Shown piece by piece: positions 1-5,042 of a stretch of DNA of 7,786 bases (the first letter of the stretch is position 1; the number at the start of each line of letters is the position of its first letter). The translations under genes and the position numbers were made by a program. This stretch comes from Clostridiales bacterium (lineage in GTDB: Bacteria > Bacillota_B > Dehalobacteriia > UBA4068): the NCBI GenBank assembly GCA_009782975.1, contig WRIA01000017.1, positions 1-7,786 of the forward strand, given 5' to 3'. The notes under the pieces are model-generated. The model was given only the letters and a program-made list of their open reading frames with translations, was not told where the DNA came from and searched no databases.

Positions 1-101
1 GCCGCACCCGCTTCCGCCGCCAAGCGCATACGCTCGCAAAAAAGTTCCAGCATCTGGTTGTCCAGCGCGTCTATGCGCCCGCGTATATTGGTCAACTCCA
101 T
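1..101 (-). CDS. Chorismate mutase, AroQ type (N-terminal fragment)
   Basis: Only the first 33 codons are inside the window; the gene runs off the left edge. The translation begins MELTNIRGRIDALDNQM and continues LELFCERMRLAAE. This is the first helix of AroQ-fold chorismate mutases (pattern L-x-x-I-R-x-x-I-D-x-L-D-x-x-L-L-x-L-x-x-x-R). The family converts chorismate to prephenate; the Arg of the 'IRGRID' stretch normally contacts the substrate. The ATG at 101-99 follows a G-rich stretch (GGGGGTGCGGGA) that can serve as ribosome binding site. It lies downstream of aroC on the same strand, so it would use the chorismate made by AroC. Whether it is a stand-alone mutase or the mutase part of a bifunctional prephenate dehydratase (PheA) cannot be told from this piece; the position after aroA-aroC makes PheA plausible. 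Confidence 0.85.
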   Translation of the reverse strand, partial: MELTNIRGRIDALDNQMLELFCERMRLAAEAGA

Positions 102-125
102 TCCCGCACCCCCAATAAAAAAGCA

Positions 126-285
126 GTCAGCTATCAACTATCAACAACAGAAAATGTTTAGGGACCTAAATAAAATGTTTAGGAAGTTAAATATTTTGTT
201 TAGAAAGGCAAACATTTTACTTAAATTACGCGTACGTATAAAATGCGGATAAAAACTCAAAACTCAAAACTCAAAACTCAAAACT
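126..285. repeat. Cluster of 7-bp and 21-bp tandem repeats between aroC and the chorismate mutase
   Basis: The 191-bp gap 102-292 contains no supported gene but three tandem-repeat tracts. At about 131-144 the heptamer CTATCAA occurs twice. At 151-213 a 21-bp unit starting AAAATGTTTAGG occurs three times (151-171, 172-192, 193-213), with a decayed fourth start at 214; units 1 and 2 match at 18 of 21 positions, units 2 and 3 at 14 of 21, and GTTTAG recurs at 156, 177 and 198. At 252-285 the heptamer AAAACTC occurs four times perfectly plus a partial fifth copy. All periods are multiples of seven. No rho-independent terminator was recognised after aroC in this gap. Confidence 0.85.
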
Positions 286-292
286 ATTACCC

Positions 293-1378
293 TTACAGCC
301 CCTGTTCCATTATCATATCCAGCAGAGCCAGGGCCATGGCCGCCTCCACGCAGGGCACGGCGCGCGGCGCTATACACGGGTCGTGCCGCCCCTGTACGGT
401 AAAGGCCGTCTCCTTCATAGCGGATACATCCACGCTGCGCTGCTCTTTGGCTATGGAAGGCGTGGGCTTTACCGCCGCCCTTAGTATAAGGGGCATACCG
501 CTGCTTATACCGCCTAAAACCCCGCCATGATTATTGCTTTCGGTGCGTATTTGCCCCTGCTGTATTACAAAGGGGTCGTTATTTTGGGAGCCCAAGAGGC
601 CAGCCGCGGCAAAACCGGCCCCAAATTCCAGGCCTGTAAGGGCCGGTATGGCAAAAATGATCTGCGCCAGACGGTTTTCCACCCCGCCGAACAAAGGGCT
701 GCCCAACCCGGCCGGTAAGCCCAGGGCCGCGCATTCTATAACTCCGCCCAGGCTGTCGCCATCGGCGCGGGCTGCCGCTATGGCTTGGCGCATCCGTTCC
801 CCGGCTTTATCGTCATTTACCGGGAAATCCTTTTTGCCGGCCAGCAGCAGACGCTCTTTGGTCAGCCCCGCCGGATCGTAGGGGGCGTCCGCTATATCCC
901 TTACAGCATATATATGCCCGCCTACAAAAATGCCCCGCTGCTCCAATATTTGCAGAGCTATACCTCCGGCCAGGCATAAAGGCGCGGTCAGCCGTCCGGA
1001 AATATGCCCGCCGCCGGAAAGCTCCGCTTGCTCCCCGTAGCGGGCCCGCGCGGTAAAATCGGCGTGACCCGGCCGGGGTATGTTATGCCTGTTTATATAT
1101 TCGGCGGTATCGGCGTTTTTGTTTTCTATCAAAGCGGCTAGGGGCGCGCCGGTGGTAAAGCCGTCTTTAAGGCCGGACAAAAACGAGGGCTCATCCTCCT
1201 CCCGGCGTTCACTGGTCCAGGCCGCCCGGCCGGGGGCGCGCCGCAACGTAAAGGCGCGCAGACGCTTAAGATCTATATATTGCCCGGAAGGCAAAGCGTC
1301 CAGGGTAAAGCCCACCGCCGGGCCATGGGAAGTTCCAAACAGGCTAAGTTTTATCATATTGCCCCAAGTGGAAGACAT
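293..1378 (-). CDS. aroC: Chorismate synthase
   Basis: Chorismate synthase makes chorismate from 5-enolpyruvylshikimate-3-phosphate by 1,4-anti-elimination of phosphate, using reduced FMN; it is the last shikimate-pathway step and is cytosolic. The 361-residue length is normal for the family. Visible motifs: FGTSHG (residues 14-19, catalytic-type His18), RPGHAD (102-107, His105), the flavin/phosphate-site stretch SGGGHISGRLT (121-131), GDSLGG (207-212), NNHGGVLGGISSG (282-294), KPTPS (304-308) and GRHDPC (330-335, Asp333). The SGGGHxSGRLT form replaces the GGGRxSARET of enterobacteria; I take this as the clostridial-type variant. The ATG at 1378 is set by an AGGAGGT ribosome binding site 7 nt upstream on the minus strand. 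In the assumed ancestral order it directly followed aroA, from which it is now separated by an insertion sequence. A short palindrome lies upstream at 1410-1429. Confidence 0.97.
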   Translation of the reverse strand: MSSTWGNMIKLSLFGTSHGPAVGFTLDALPSGQYIDLKRLRAFTLRRAPGRAAWTSERREEDEPSFLSGLKDGFTTGAPLAALIENKNADTAEYINRHNIPRPGHADFTARARYGEQAELSGGGHISGRLTAPLCLAGGIALQILEQRGIFVGGHIYAVRDIADAPYDPAGLTKERLLLAGKKDFPVNDDKAGERMRQAIAAARADGDSLGGVIECAALGLPAGLGSPLFGGVENRLAQIIFAIPALTGLEFGAGFAAAGLLGSQNNDPFVIQQGQIRTESNNHGGVLGGISSGMPLILRAAVKPTPSIAKEQRSVDVSAMKETAFTVQGRHDPCIAPRAVPCVEAAMALALLDMIMEQGL

Positions 1379-1409
1379 TGCTTTACCTCCTACCTCTTTT
1401 TTTGAGATT

Positions 1410-1429
1410 TGTCAAGTGTTTTCTTGACA
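1410..1429. promoter_or_regulatory. Palindrome upstream of aroC (candidate operator or small hairpin)
   Basis: The arms TGTCAAG (1410-1416) and CTTGACA (1423-1429) are perfect 7-bp inverted repeats around a 6-nt TGTTTT centre. The site ends about 30 bp before the aroC start codon and just before its ribosome binding site. It could be a repressor operator or a small RNA hairpin. The arms contain TTGACA, but I found no -10 box at a proper distance on either strand, so it is not called a promoter. Confidence 0.4.
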
Positions 1430-1442
1430 TTTTGATTTATTT

Positions 1443-1495
1443 AAAATTTTTGAAACGAAAGGAGGGCGTAGCCCGACTGGAGTTTCAAAAATTTT
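1443..1495. repeat. 14-bp perfect inverted repeat with nested small hairpin
   Basis: AAAATTTTTGAAAC at 1443-1456 and GTTTCAAAAATTTT at 1482-1495 are perfectly complementary over 14 bp. They enclose a 25-nt loop containing a nested GGGC-GTA-GCCC mini-hairpin (1464-1474). There is no T-tract typical of a terminator beyond the stem on either side, and the stem is AT-rich at its base. It resembles a dispersed palindromic intergenic element (REP-like), either ancestral here or at the edge of the insertion sequence. Copy number in the genome cannot be judged from this window. Confidence 0.6.
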
Positions 1496-1521
1496 GCGCG
1501 AATAATTTGGGACGCAGACGC

Positions 1522-1604
1522 TTATCACAAAACTCACCCTACCATGCCTCACTGCGTAAACCGTGCGGTTTCGCTTACATTCCTTCGTTCTGTTTTTATG
1601 ATAA
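1522..1604 (-). ncRNA. Candidate guide RNA of the IS, second structured domain
   Basis: On the transposase strand this stretch closes with an 11-bp interrupted stem: plus-strand TTATCA (1522-1527) pairs with TGATAA (1599-1604), and after a small internal loop AAAAC (1529-1533) pairs with GTTTT (1592-1596). Inside is a hairpin, GCG-(T)-AAACC / GGTTT-CGC with a GTGC loop (1554-1574). It adjoins the domain at 1604-1681. A two-domain fold beside an IS110-type transposase recalls the target- and donor-binding loops of bridge/seek RNAs. Structure is seen in the sequence; the RNA function is inference. Confidence 0.4.
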
Positions 1605-1681
1605 AGGCAAGGGGCAGCTTTTTAGCTGTTTTACTGCCTCATTGAAGGGCTTACGGAGGTAACCTCCTTGCCCCCTGCCTT
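1604..1681 (-). ncRNA. Candidate guide RNA of the IS, first structured domain
   Basis: A 13-bp outer stem joins plus-strand AAGGCAAGGGGCA (1604-1616) and TGCCCCCTGCCTT (1669-1681). The single non-Watson-Crick position (1610/1675) is A-C when read from the plus strand but a G-U wobble on the minus strand, so the fold is fully paired only as a minus-strand transcript, the transposase strand. Nested hairpins are GGAGG/CCTCC (1655-1659, 1663-1667) and CAGCT/AGCTG with a TTTT loop (1615-1619, 1624-1628), the latter sharing two bases with the outer stem. It starts 26 nt after the transposase stop codon. In IS1111-type relatives a guide RNA is encoded at this 3' side. No promoter was identified; it may be processed from the transposase transcript. 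Confidence 0.5.
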
Positions 1682-1707
1682 ACCAGCAGTTCCATGTGCG
1701 CCGGGCT

Positions 1708-3000
1708 TTAAGCGGCCATCATTTCTTTTCTGACCGTGCCCAGCACGAGTTCAGGCTTGTAAATCTCTTGCTTTTTCAGCAAGCTGTATATCACTGTGAT
1801 GATCTTCTTTGAAACCACCACGAGGGCTTGTTTTTTCTTCAACGGATTATTCTTTCTTGTTGTCAAATGCCGGTAAAGTGCTTTCATTTCGGCATTTGTG
1901 CCTACCATCGTGAATGCCATCTGATACAGTACGCTGCGAAGCTGGCTGCGGCCGCGCTTGGATATACACGTTCCGCTTTTATTCTTGCCGGAGCTATCCT
2001 CCACCAGATTGTATCCCGCGTAATTTGCAATCTGCCGGGCATTTTGGAATCGAAGCGGATCACCAACCTCGCCTAAAAATGATGCCGCCGTTACAATGCC
2101 TATTCCTTTGATGCTTAGGAGTTGCTGTGCATATCCGACCTTGTAAAGCATATTCTCCATCGCCTGCTCCACTTGGTCAAGCTGCTTTTCTATCAGTTCC
2201 AACTCATCCAGCAACCAACAAAGCCGCATTTTTGCGGATTCCAAGCCATACTTGACCCCAACTGACATTCCGGCTACACTTATGAGCTGCCGGACTTTTT
2301 TCATGCCCACCGTCTTCTTGACCGCCTTTTGTATCTCTTCCAATACACCAACCTCTCCTATTGCTAAAATGAATGATGGAAACGGGCAACTCCTCAATAC
2401 TTGCCGGGAGGCTTTCCCTCTTAACGGACTTTTAAACACCGTCCATATCTCTGGGAAATATTCATCCAATATCGCCGTAATTGTGTTCTTGACGGCATTG
2501 CTGCGCTTCATCACACTTACTCTGGCATTAGTCAGGTTCCGCAGCTCTCCGTAGTCCTCCTGCGGCAAATACGGATCAAAGAAACGTCCGTCTTTTACCA
2601 GCCGCGCTATGGTGATCGCATCCTTCTTGTCGTTCTTCGTCGGGCTGTTGTCGTCCAACTCCTTGGACTTTTTCGTGTGGTACGGGTTTACGCAAACCAC
2701 CTTGTAGTTAGCTTTTATCAAGTAATTCGCCAGTGTTTTCCAATAGTGACCGGTCGGCTCCATCCCGATAATTACATTGTCAATCGGATACTTCAGCGTT
2801 TTTAGCTTGCATATCTCCAAAATCCTTGTTACAATGCTTTCAAAGCCTTGCCGGTTGTTTTGGAAGGACAGCGCTTTACCAATCTCTACTCCGCGATAAT
2901 CCACAATCCGCGCCCATTGGACTGCTTTTGCCACATCTACGCCGACGATCAGTGTTCCCGCCGTGATTTCCTCTAATCTTTGATTTGTTCGGTTCTTCAT
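1708..3000 (-). CDS. IS110-family transposase (DEDD N-terminal domain plus serine domain)
   Basis: The 430-residue protein is an intact IS110/IS116/IS902-type recombinase, which integrates its element with the help of an element-encoded guide RNA. The N-terminal RuvC-like DEDD domain shows Asp22 in VGVDVAK, Glu81 in GMEPTGHYW, and Asp124 and Asp127 in NDKKDAITIARLV. A helical, probably coiled-coil linker follows (about 255-290). The C-terminal Transposase_20-type domain starts near LLSIKGIGIVTAA (294-306) and contains NYAGY (326-330), the serine motif EDSSG (334-338; Ser336 or Ser337 is the likely catalytic serine) and ISKRGRSQLR (346-355). All key acidic residues and the serine are present, so it should be active. 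The ATG at 3000 has a GGGGG-type ribosome binding site (3010-3015) with a 9-nt spacer, which lies inside a hairpin. The gene sits between aroA and aroC in the operon's orientation. Confidence 0.95.
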   Translation of the reverse strand: MKNRTNQRLEEITAGTLIVGVDVAKAVQWARIVDYRGVEIGKALSFQNNRQGFESIVTRILEICKLKTLKYPIDNVIIGMEPTGHYWKTLANYLIKANYKVVCVNPYHTKKSKELDDNSPTKNDKKDAITIARLVKDGRFFDPYLPQEDYGELRNLTNARVSVMKRSNAVKNTITAILDEYFPEIWTVFKSPLRGKASRQVLRSCPFPSFILAIGEVGVLEEIQKAVKKTVGMKKVRQLISVAGMSVGVKYGLESAKMRLCWLLDELELIEKQLDQVEQAMENMLYKVGYAQQLLSIKGIGIVTAASFLGEVGDPLRFQNARQIANYAGYNLVEDSSGKNKSGTCISKRGRSQLRSVLYQMAFTMVGTNAEMKALYRHLTTRKNNPLKKKQALVVVSKKIITVIYSLLKKQEIYKPELVLGTVRKEMMAA

Positions 3001-3009
3001 TTGTGAAAT

Positions 3010-3067
3010 CCCCCTGCATTTTTTGATTTTTTTGTGTTTGGTAGCACATCTAAAATCATAGCAGGGG
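3010..3067 (-). promoter_or_regulatory. Hairpin masking the transposase ribosome binding site
   Basis: Plus-strand CCCCTGC (3011-3017) pairs with GCAGGGG (3061-3067), and inside it TGATTTT (3024-3030) pairs with AAAATCA (3052-3058), with a further possible TGTG/CACA pair at the tip. In the minus-strand transcript the distal arm is the AGGGGG that serves as transposase ribosome binding site, 9 nt before the ATG. Folding would block translation from transcripts that enter from aroA. Such protection against read-through is known for several insertion sequences; here it is inferred from the pairing. Part of this stretch may also be the element's 5' end. Confidence 0.5.
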
Positions 3068-3120
3068 CTTTTCTTTTATTCAAACCCCTTTTTCATTCAT
3101 TACAGGAATGCTGTTTTTAA

Positions 3121-4386
3121 TCAGGCCTTTTGCACGGTTTTGGCGTAACCACCCAAGCTGCGGATATCCGCAAAAAAACCGGGATAGGATTTATCGATAG
3201 CCTCGGCCCCGCGTATTATGATATCCCGGCGGCAACCGCAAGCGGCCAGCGCTGCCGCCATCACTACGCGGTGATCTCCAAAGGCCCGCACCTCACCGCC
3301 GTTCAAATGCTCTTGCCCCTGTATCACAAGGGAATCCTCGTTTTCCGTCACCAATGCCCCCAGGGAAGATAACAGGGCGGATATGCTTTTTAAGCGGTCG
3401 CTTTCCTTGTGGCGCAATCGCGCGGCGTTTTTAAGCACGGTGCGCCCGCGGGCCAATGCCCCCAGCACTGCCAGAAGCGGCGCTAAATCCGCCGTGGCGG
3501 CTATGTCTATCTCCTGCCCTATCAAGCTGCCGCGGCTTACGGTAACGGTATCCTCCCGCTGTTTTACAAGGGCGCCGAAAGCCGCCAGCAGGCGCAGTAT
3601 TTCTTTATCCGGCTGTAGGGAGCAGGGGTCTAGCCCATGTATCCCCACCGGGCCAAAAAGCGCCCCGGCAGCCAGAAAAAAAGCGGCGCCGGACCAATCT
3701 CCCTTAATATCTATGCGGCCCGGGCTTTTGTAACTCTGCCGCCCCGCTATATAAAAGTTTTCCTTTTCCTGTTTAATTTCTATGTCGAAATCCTTAAGCG
3801 CGGCCAGGGTCATTTTTACATAGCCGGGAGACTGCAAGGGGGTGGCAAGACGTATCTCGCTGTCCTCTTTCGCCAAAGGCAGGGCAAGCAAAAGCCCGCT
3901 TATATATTGAGAGCTTATATGCCCCGGCAGGCAAAACAGCCCGCCGCGCAAGCGCCCCCTTACGGAAAAGGGCAGTTTTTCGCCGCTGAAGCTTATACCG
4001 TGTTCGCGCAATGCGCTTATAAGATCCCCCAGTGGGCGCTTGGGTAAGCGACCGGCCCCCCTAAAAGCGGCATCCTGTGCCAGCACCGTGCTTAGGGGCA
4101 GCAAAAAGCGTAGGGAAGCGCCGCTTTCCCGGCAATCCAGCAGGGGAGAGCAGACATCTTTTCCAAGGGGCCTTACCAGCAAGCCGCCGTCCTGTGTTTT
4201 AAGGGAAGCCCCCAGTTGGCGCAGGCAATCCCCGGTGGCCGCTGTATCTTCGCCCACCGGCGCGGGGCAAATTAAAGTGGGTGTATCCGCAAGAGCCGCG
4301 CAGATAAGCCAGCGGTGGGCTTCCGCTTTGGCCGGTTGGGCCGCTAATTCGCCATTAAGCGGGCCGGGCTTAATAAGTACGCGCAT
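3121..4386 (-). CDS. aroA: 3-phosphoshikimate 1-carboxyvinyltransferase (EPSP synthase)
   Basis: EPSP synthase joins shikimate-3-phosphate and phosphoenolpyruvate to EPSP, the substrate of AroC; it is cytosolic and the glyphosate target. The 421-residue length is typical. Motifs: substrate-site segment PAKAEAHRW (18-26; Lys20 and Arg25 match E. coli Lys22 and Arg27), SGASLRFL (88-95; Gly89 matches E. coli Gly96 and Arg93 matches Arg100), SSQYISG (158-164), DWSGAAFFLAAGAL (230-243), ATADLAPLLAVLGA (297-310; Asp300 matches Asp313), KESDRL (327-332), GDHRVVMA (370-377) and KSYPGFF (399-405). Unusually, the serine following the active-site Lys (E. coli Ser23, which binds the substrate phosphate) is Ala21. 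The ATG lies inside the end of ogt (17-bp overlap) with only a weak AAAGG directly before it, so translation is probably coupled to ogt. The gene ends 121 bp before the transposase start. Confidence 0.96.
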   Translation of the reverse strand: MRVLIKPGPLNGELAAQPAKAEAHRWLICAALADTPTLICPAPVGEDTAATGDCLRQLGASLKTQDGGLLVRPLGKDVCSPLLDCRESGASLRFLLPLSTVLAQDAAFRGAGRLPKRPLGDLISALREHGISFSGEKLPFSVRGRLRGGLFCLPGHISSQYISGLLLALPLAKEDSEIRLATPLQSPGYVKMTLAALKDFDIEIKQEKENFYIAGRQSYKSPGRIDIKGDWSGAAFFLAAGALFGPVGIHGLDPCSLQPDKEILRLLAAFGALVKQREDTVTVSRGSLIGQEIDIAATADLAPLLAVLGALARGRTVLKNAARLRHKESDRLKSISALLSSLGALVTENEDSLVIQGQEHLNGGEVRAFGDHRVVMAAALAACGCRRDIIIRGAEAIDKSYPGFFADIRSLGGYAKTVQKA

Positions 4387-4873
4387 GGCCTTTGTTTTCC
4401 GTTAGCGCAATAACGCGTTGCTCCAGTTGCAGCAGCTTTTCCTTAACCGGCAGCCCGCCGCCATAGCCCACAAGCCGGCCGTTATGTCCTATAACCCGGT
4501 GGCAGGGAATGATTATGGATATGGGGTTACGGTTGTTGGCCAGGCCAACGGCGCGGTAAGCCTTATCGTGTCCTGTTTGAAGGGCTATCTGCTTATAGCT
4601 GCGCGTTTCCCCGTAGGGTATTGTTTCCAGGGCTTTCCATACCCGGCGCATAAATTCCGTGCCTTGCGGGGCAAGGGGCAAAAAAAACTCCTTACGACGG
4701 CCAGAAAGATATTGCCGCAACTGCAAGGCGGCCCCACGCAACAGGGGAGTTTCCGTTCCTTTGCCCTGCGCCGCTTCTTCTTTTGTAACAAAGAAAAGCC
4801 GCGTTATAGCGCCATTCTCCTCAGATAAGCCTATATTCATAAAATCCATATTATAATAGCAGGTGTTTTCCAT
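4370..4873 (-). CDS. ogt: Methylated-DNA--protein-cysteine S-methyltransferase
   Basis: This suicide DNA-repair protein transfers the alkyl group from O6-methylguanine (and O4-methylthymine) to its own cysteine. I start it at 4873 (167 residues) because that ATG follows a good AAGGAG ribosome binding site 4 nt upstream; the frame stays open for 40 more codons to an ATG at 4993, but those residues look unlike the family and lack a ribosome binding site. Motifs in the 167-residue numbering: FMRRVWKALETIPYGET (74-90), the winged-helix DNA-binding part SYKQIA and AYRAVGLANNRNP (about 92-116, with the arginine finger at Arg107), the active site IIPCHRVIG (121-129, acceptor Cys124), and GYGGGLPVKEKLLQLE (136-151). 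It has no Ada-type N-terminal regulatory domain. It is the first visible gene of the minus-strand operon and overlaps aroA by 17 bp. Confidence 0.95.
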   Translation of the reverse strand: MENTCYYNMDFMNIGLSEENGAITRLFFVTKEEAAQGKGTETPLLRGAALQLRQYLSGRRKEFFLPLAPQGTEFMRRVWKALETIPYGETRSYKQIALQTGHDKAYRAVGLANNRNPISIIIPCHRVIGHNGRLVGYGGGLPVKEKLLQLEQRVIALTENKGHARTY

Positions 4874-4951
4874 ATTTCTCCTTAGTATTATAAAGCCAGC
4901 CGGTAAAATATCCCGTTTATACTTTTCGTCATCATATAATAAATATCCTAT

Positions 4952-4991
4952 GTAGAAATCGTTAGTAAGGTGTTGAATATTCGTAGAAATC
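4952..4991. promoter_or_regulatory. Pair of 9-bp direct repeats in the divergent ogt/diguanylate cyclase promoter region
   Basis: GTAGAAATC occurs at 4952-4960 and again at 4983-4991, start to start 31 bp, close to three helical turns. The second copy sits between the -35 and -10 boxes of the plus-strand promoter. This spacing on one DNA face suits a regulator binding as two units, but no known operator was recognised. Confidence 0.3.
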
Positions 4992-5001
4992 ACGTTATAA
5001 T
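4973..5001 (+). promoter_or_regulatory. Sigma-A type promoter of the diguanylate cyclase gene
   Basis: TTGAAT (4973-4978) and a perfect TATAAT (4996-5001) are separated by exactly 17 bp. Transcription should start near 5008, giving a leader of about 35 nt that ends with the ribosome binding site GAGGAG (5031-5036) and the ATG at 5043. The rest of the gap to ogt (4874-4972) is AT-rich; no clear minus-strand promoter for ogt could be assigned there. Confidence 0.75.
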
Positions 5002-5042
5002 ATAAATGTTTTTAAACCTTTTACAAGCGCGAGGAGATATTT

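Larger units (their letters stand above)
1522..3067 (-). mobile_element. IS110-family insertion sequence (ends approximate)
   Basis: A complete IS110-type transposase gene lies between aroA and aroC, where adjacent operon genes would be expected. I set minimal limits: the outermost structured sequence downstream of the transposase (1522) and the outer arm of the hairpin upstream of it (3067). True ends lie within about 1430-1522 and 3067-3120. IS110 elements usually lack conventional terminal inverted repeats and make little or no target duplication, and none was seen, so ends cannot be fixed by eye. The non-coding part is longer at the 3' side of the transposase (about 180-260 bp) than at the 5' side (under 120 bp), which fits the IS1111 branch better than IS110 proper. 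The transposase uses mostly ATC/ATT for Ile, whereas the host genes favour ATA, which is consistent with foreign origin. Confidence 0.75.

Noticed and set aside
58..252. A 64-codon plus-strand ORF with a heptad-like peptide (KMFRDLN, KMFRKLN, ILFRKAN)
   Set aside because: The peptide repeat is simply the 21-bp tandem DNA repeat read in frame, and the 5' part is antisense to the chorismate mutase start; no convincing ribosome binding site.
252..285. AAAACTC repeats as a CRISPR-like array
   Set aside because: The units are 7 bp and directly adjacent without spacers, so this is a simple tandem repeat.
1424..1447. TTGACA with TAAAAT as a plus-strand promoter
   Set aside because: The spacer is only 12 bp, and no plus-strand gene follows.
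4874..4993. A longer ogt with 40 extra N-terminal residues
   Set aside because: The extension has no ribosome binding site, is AT-rich promoter-region DNA, and does not resemble the family; the ATG at 4873 has a strong AAGGAG.
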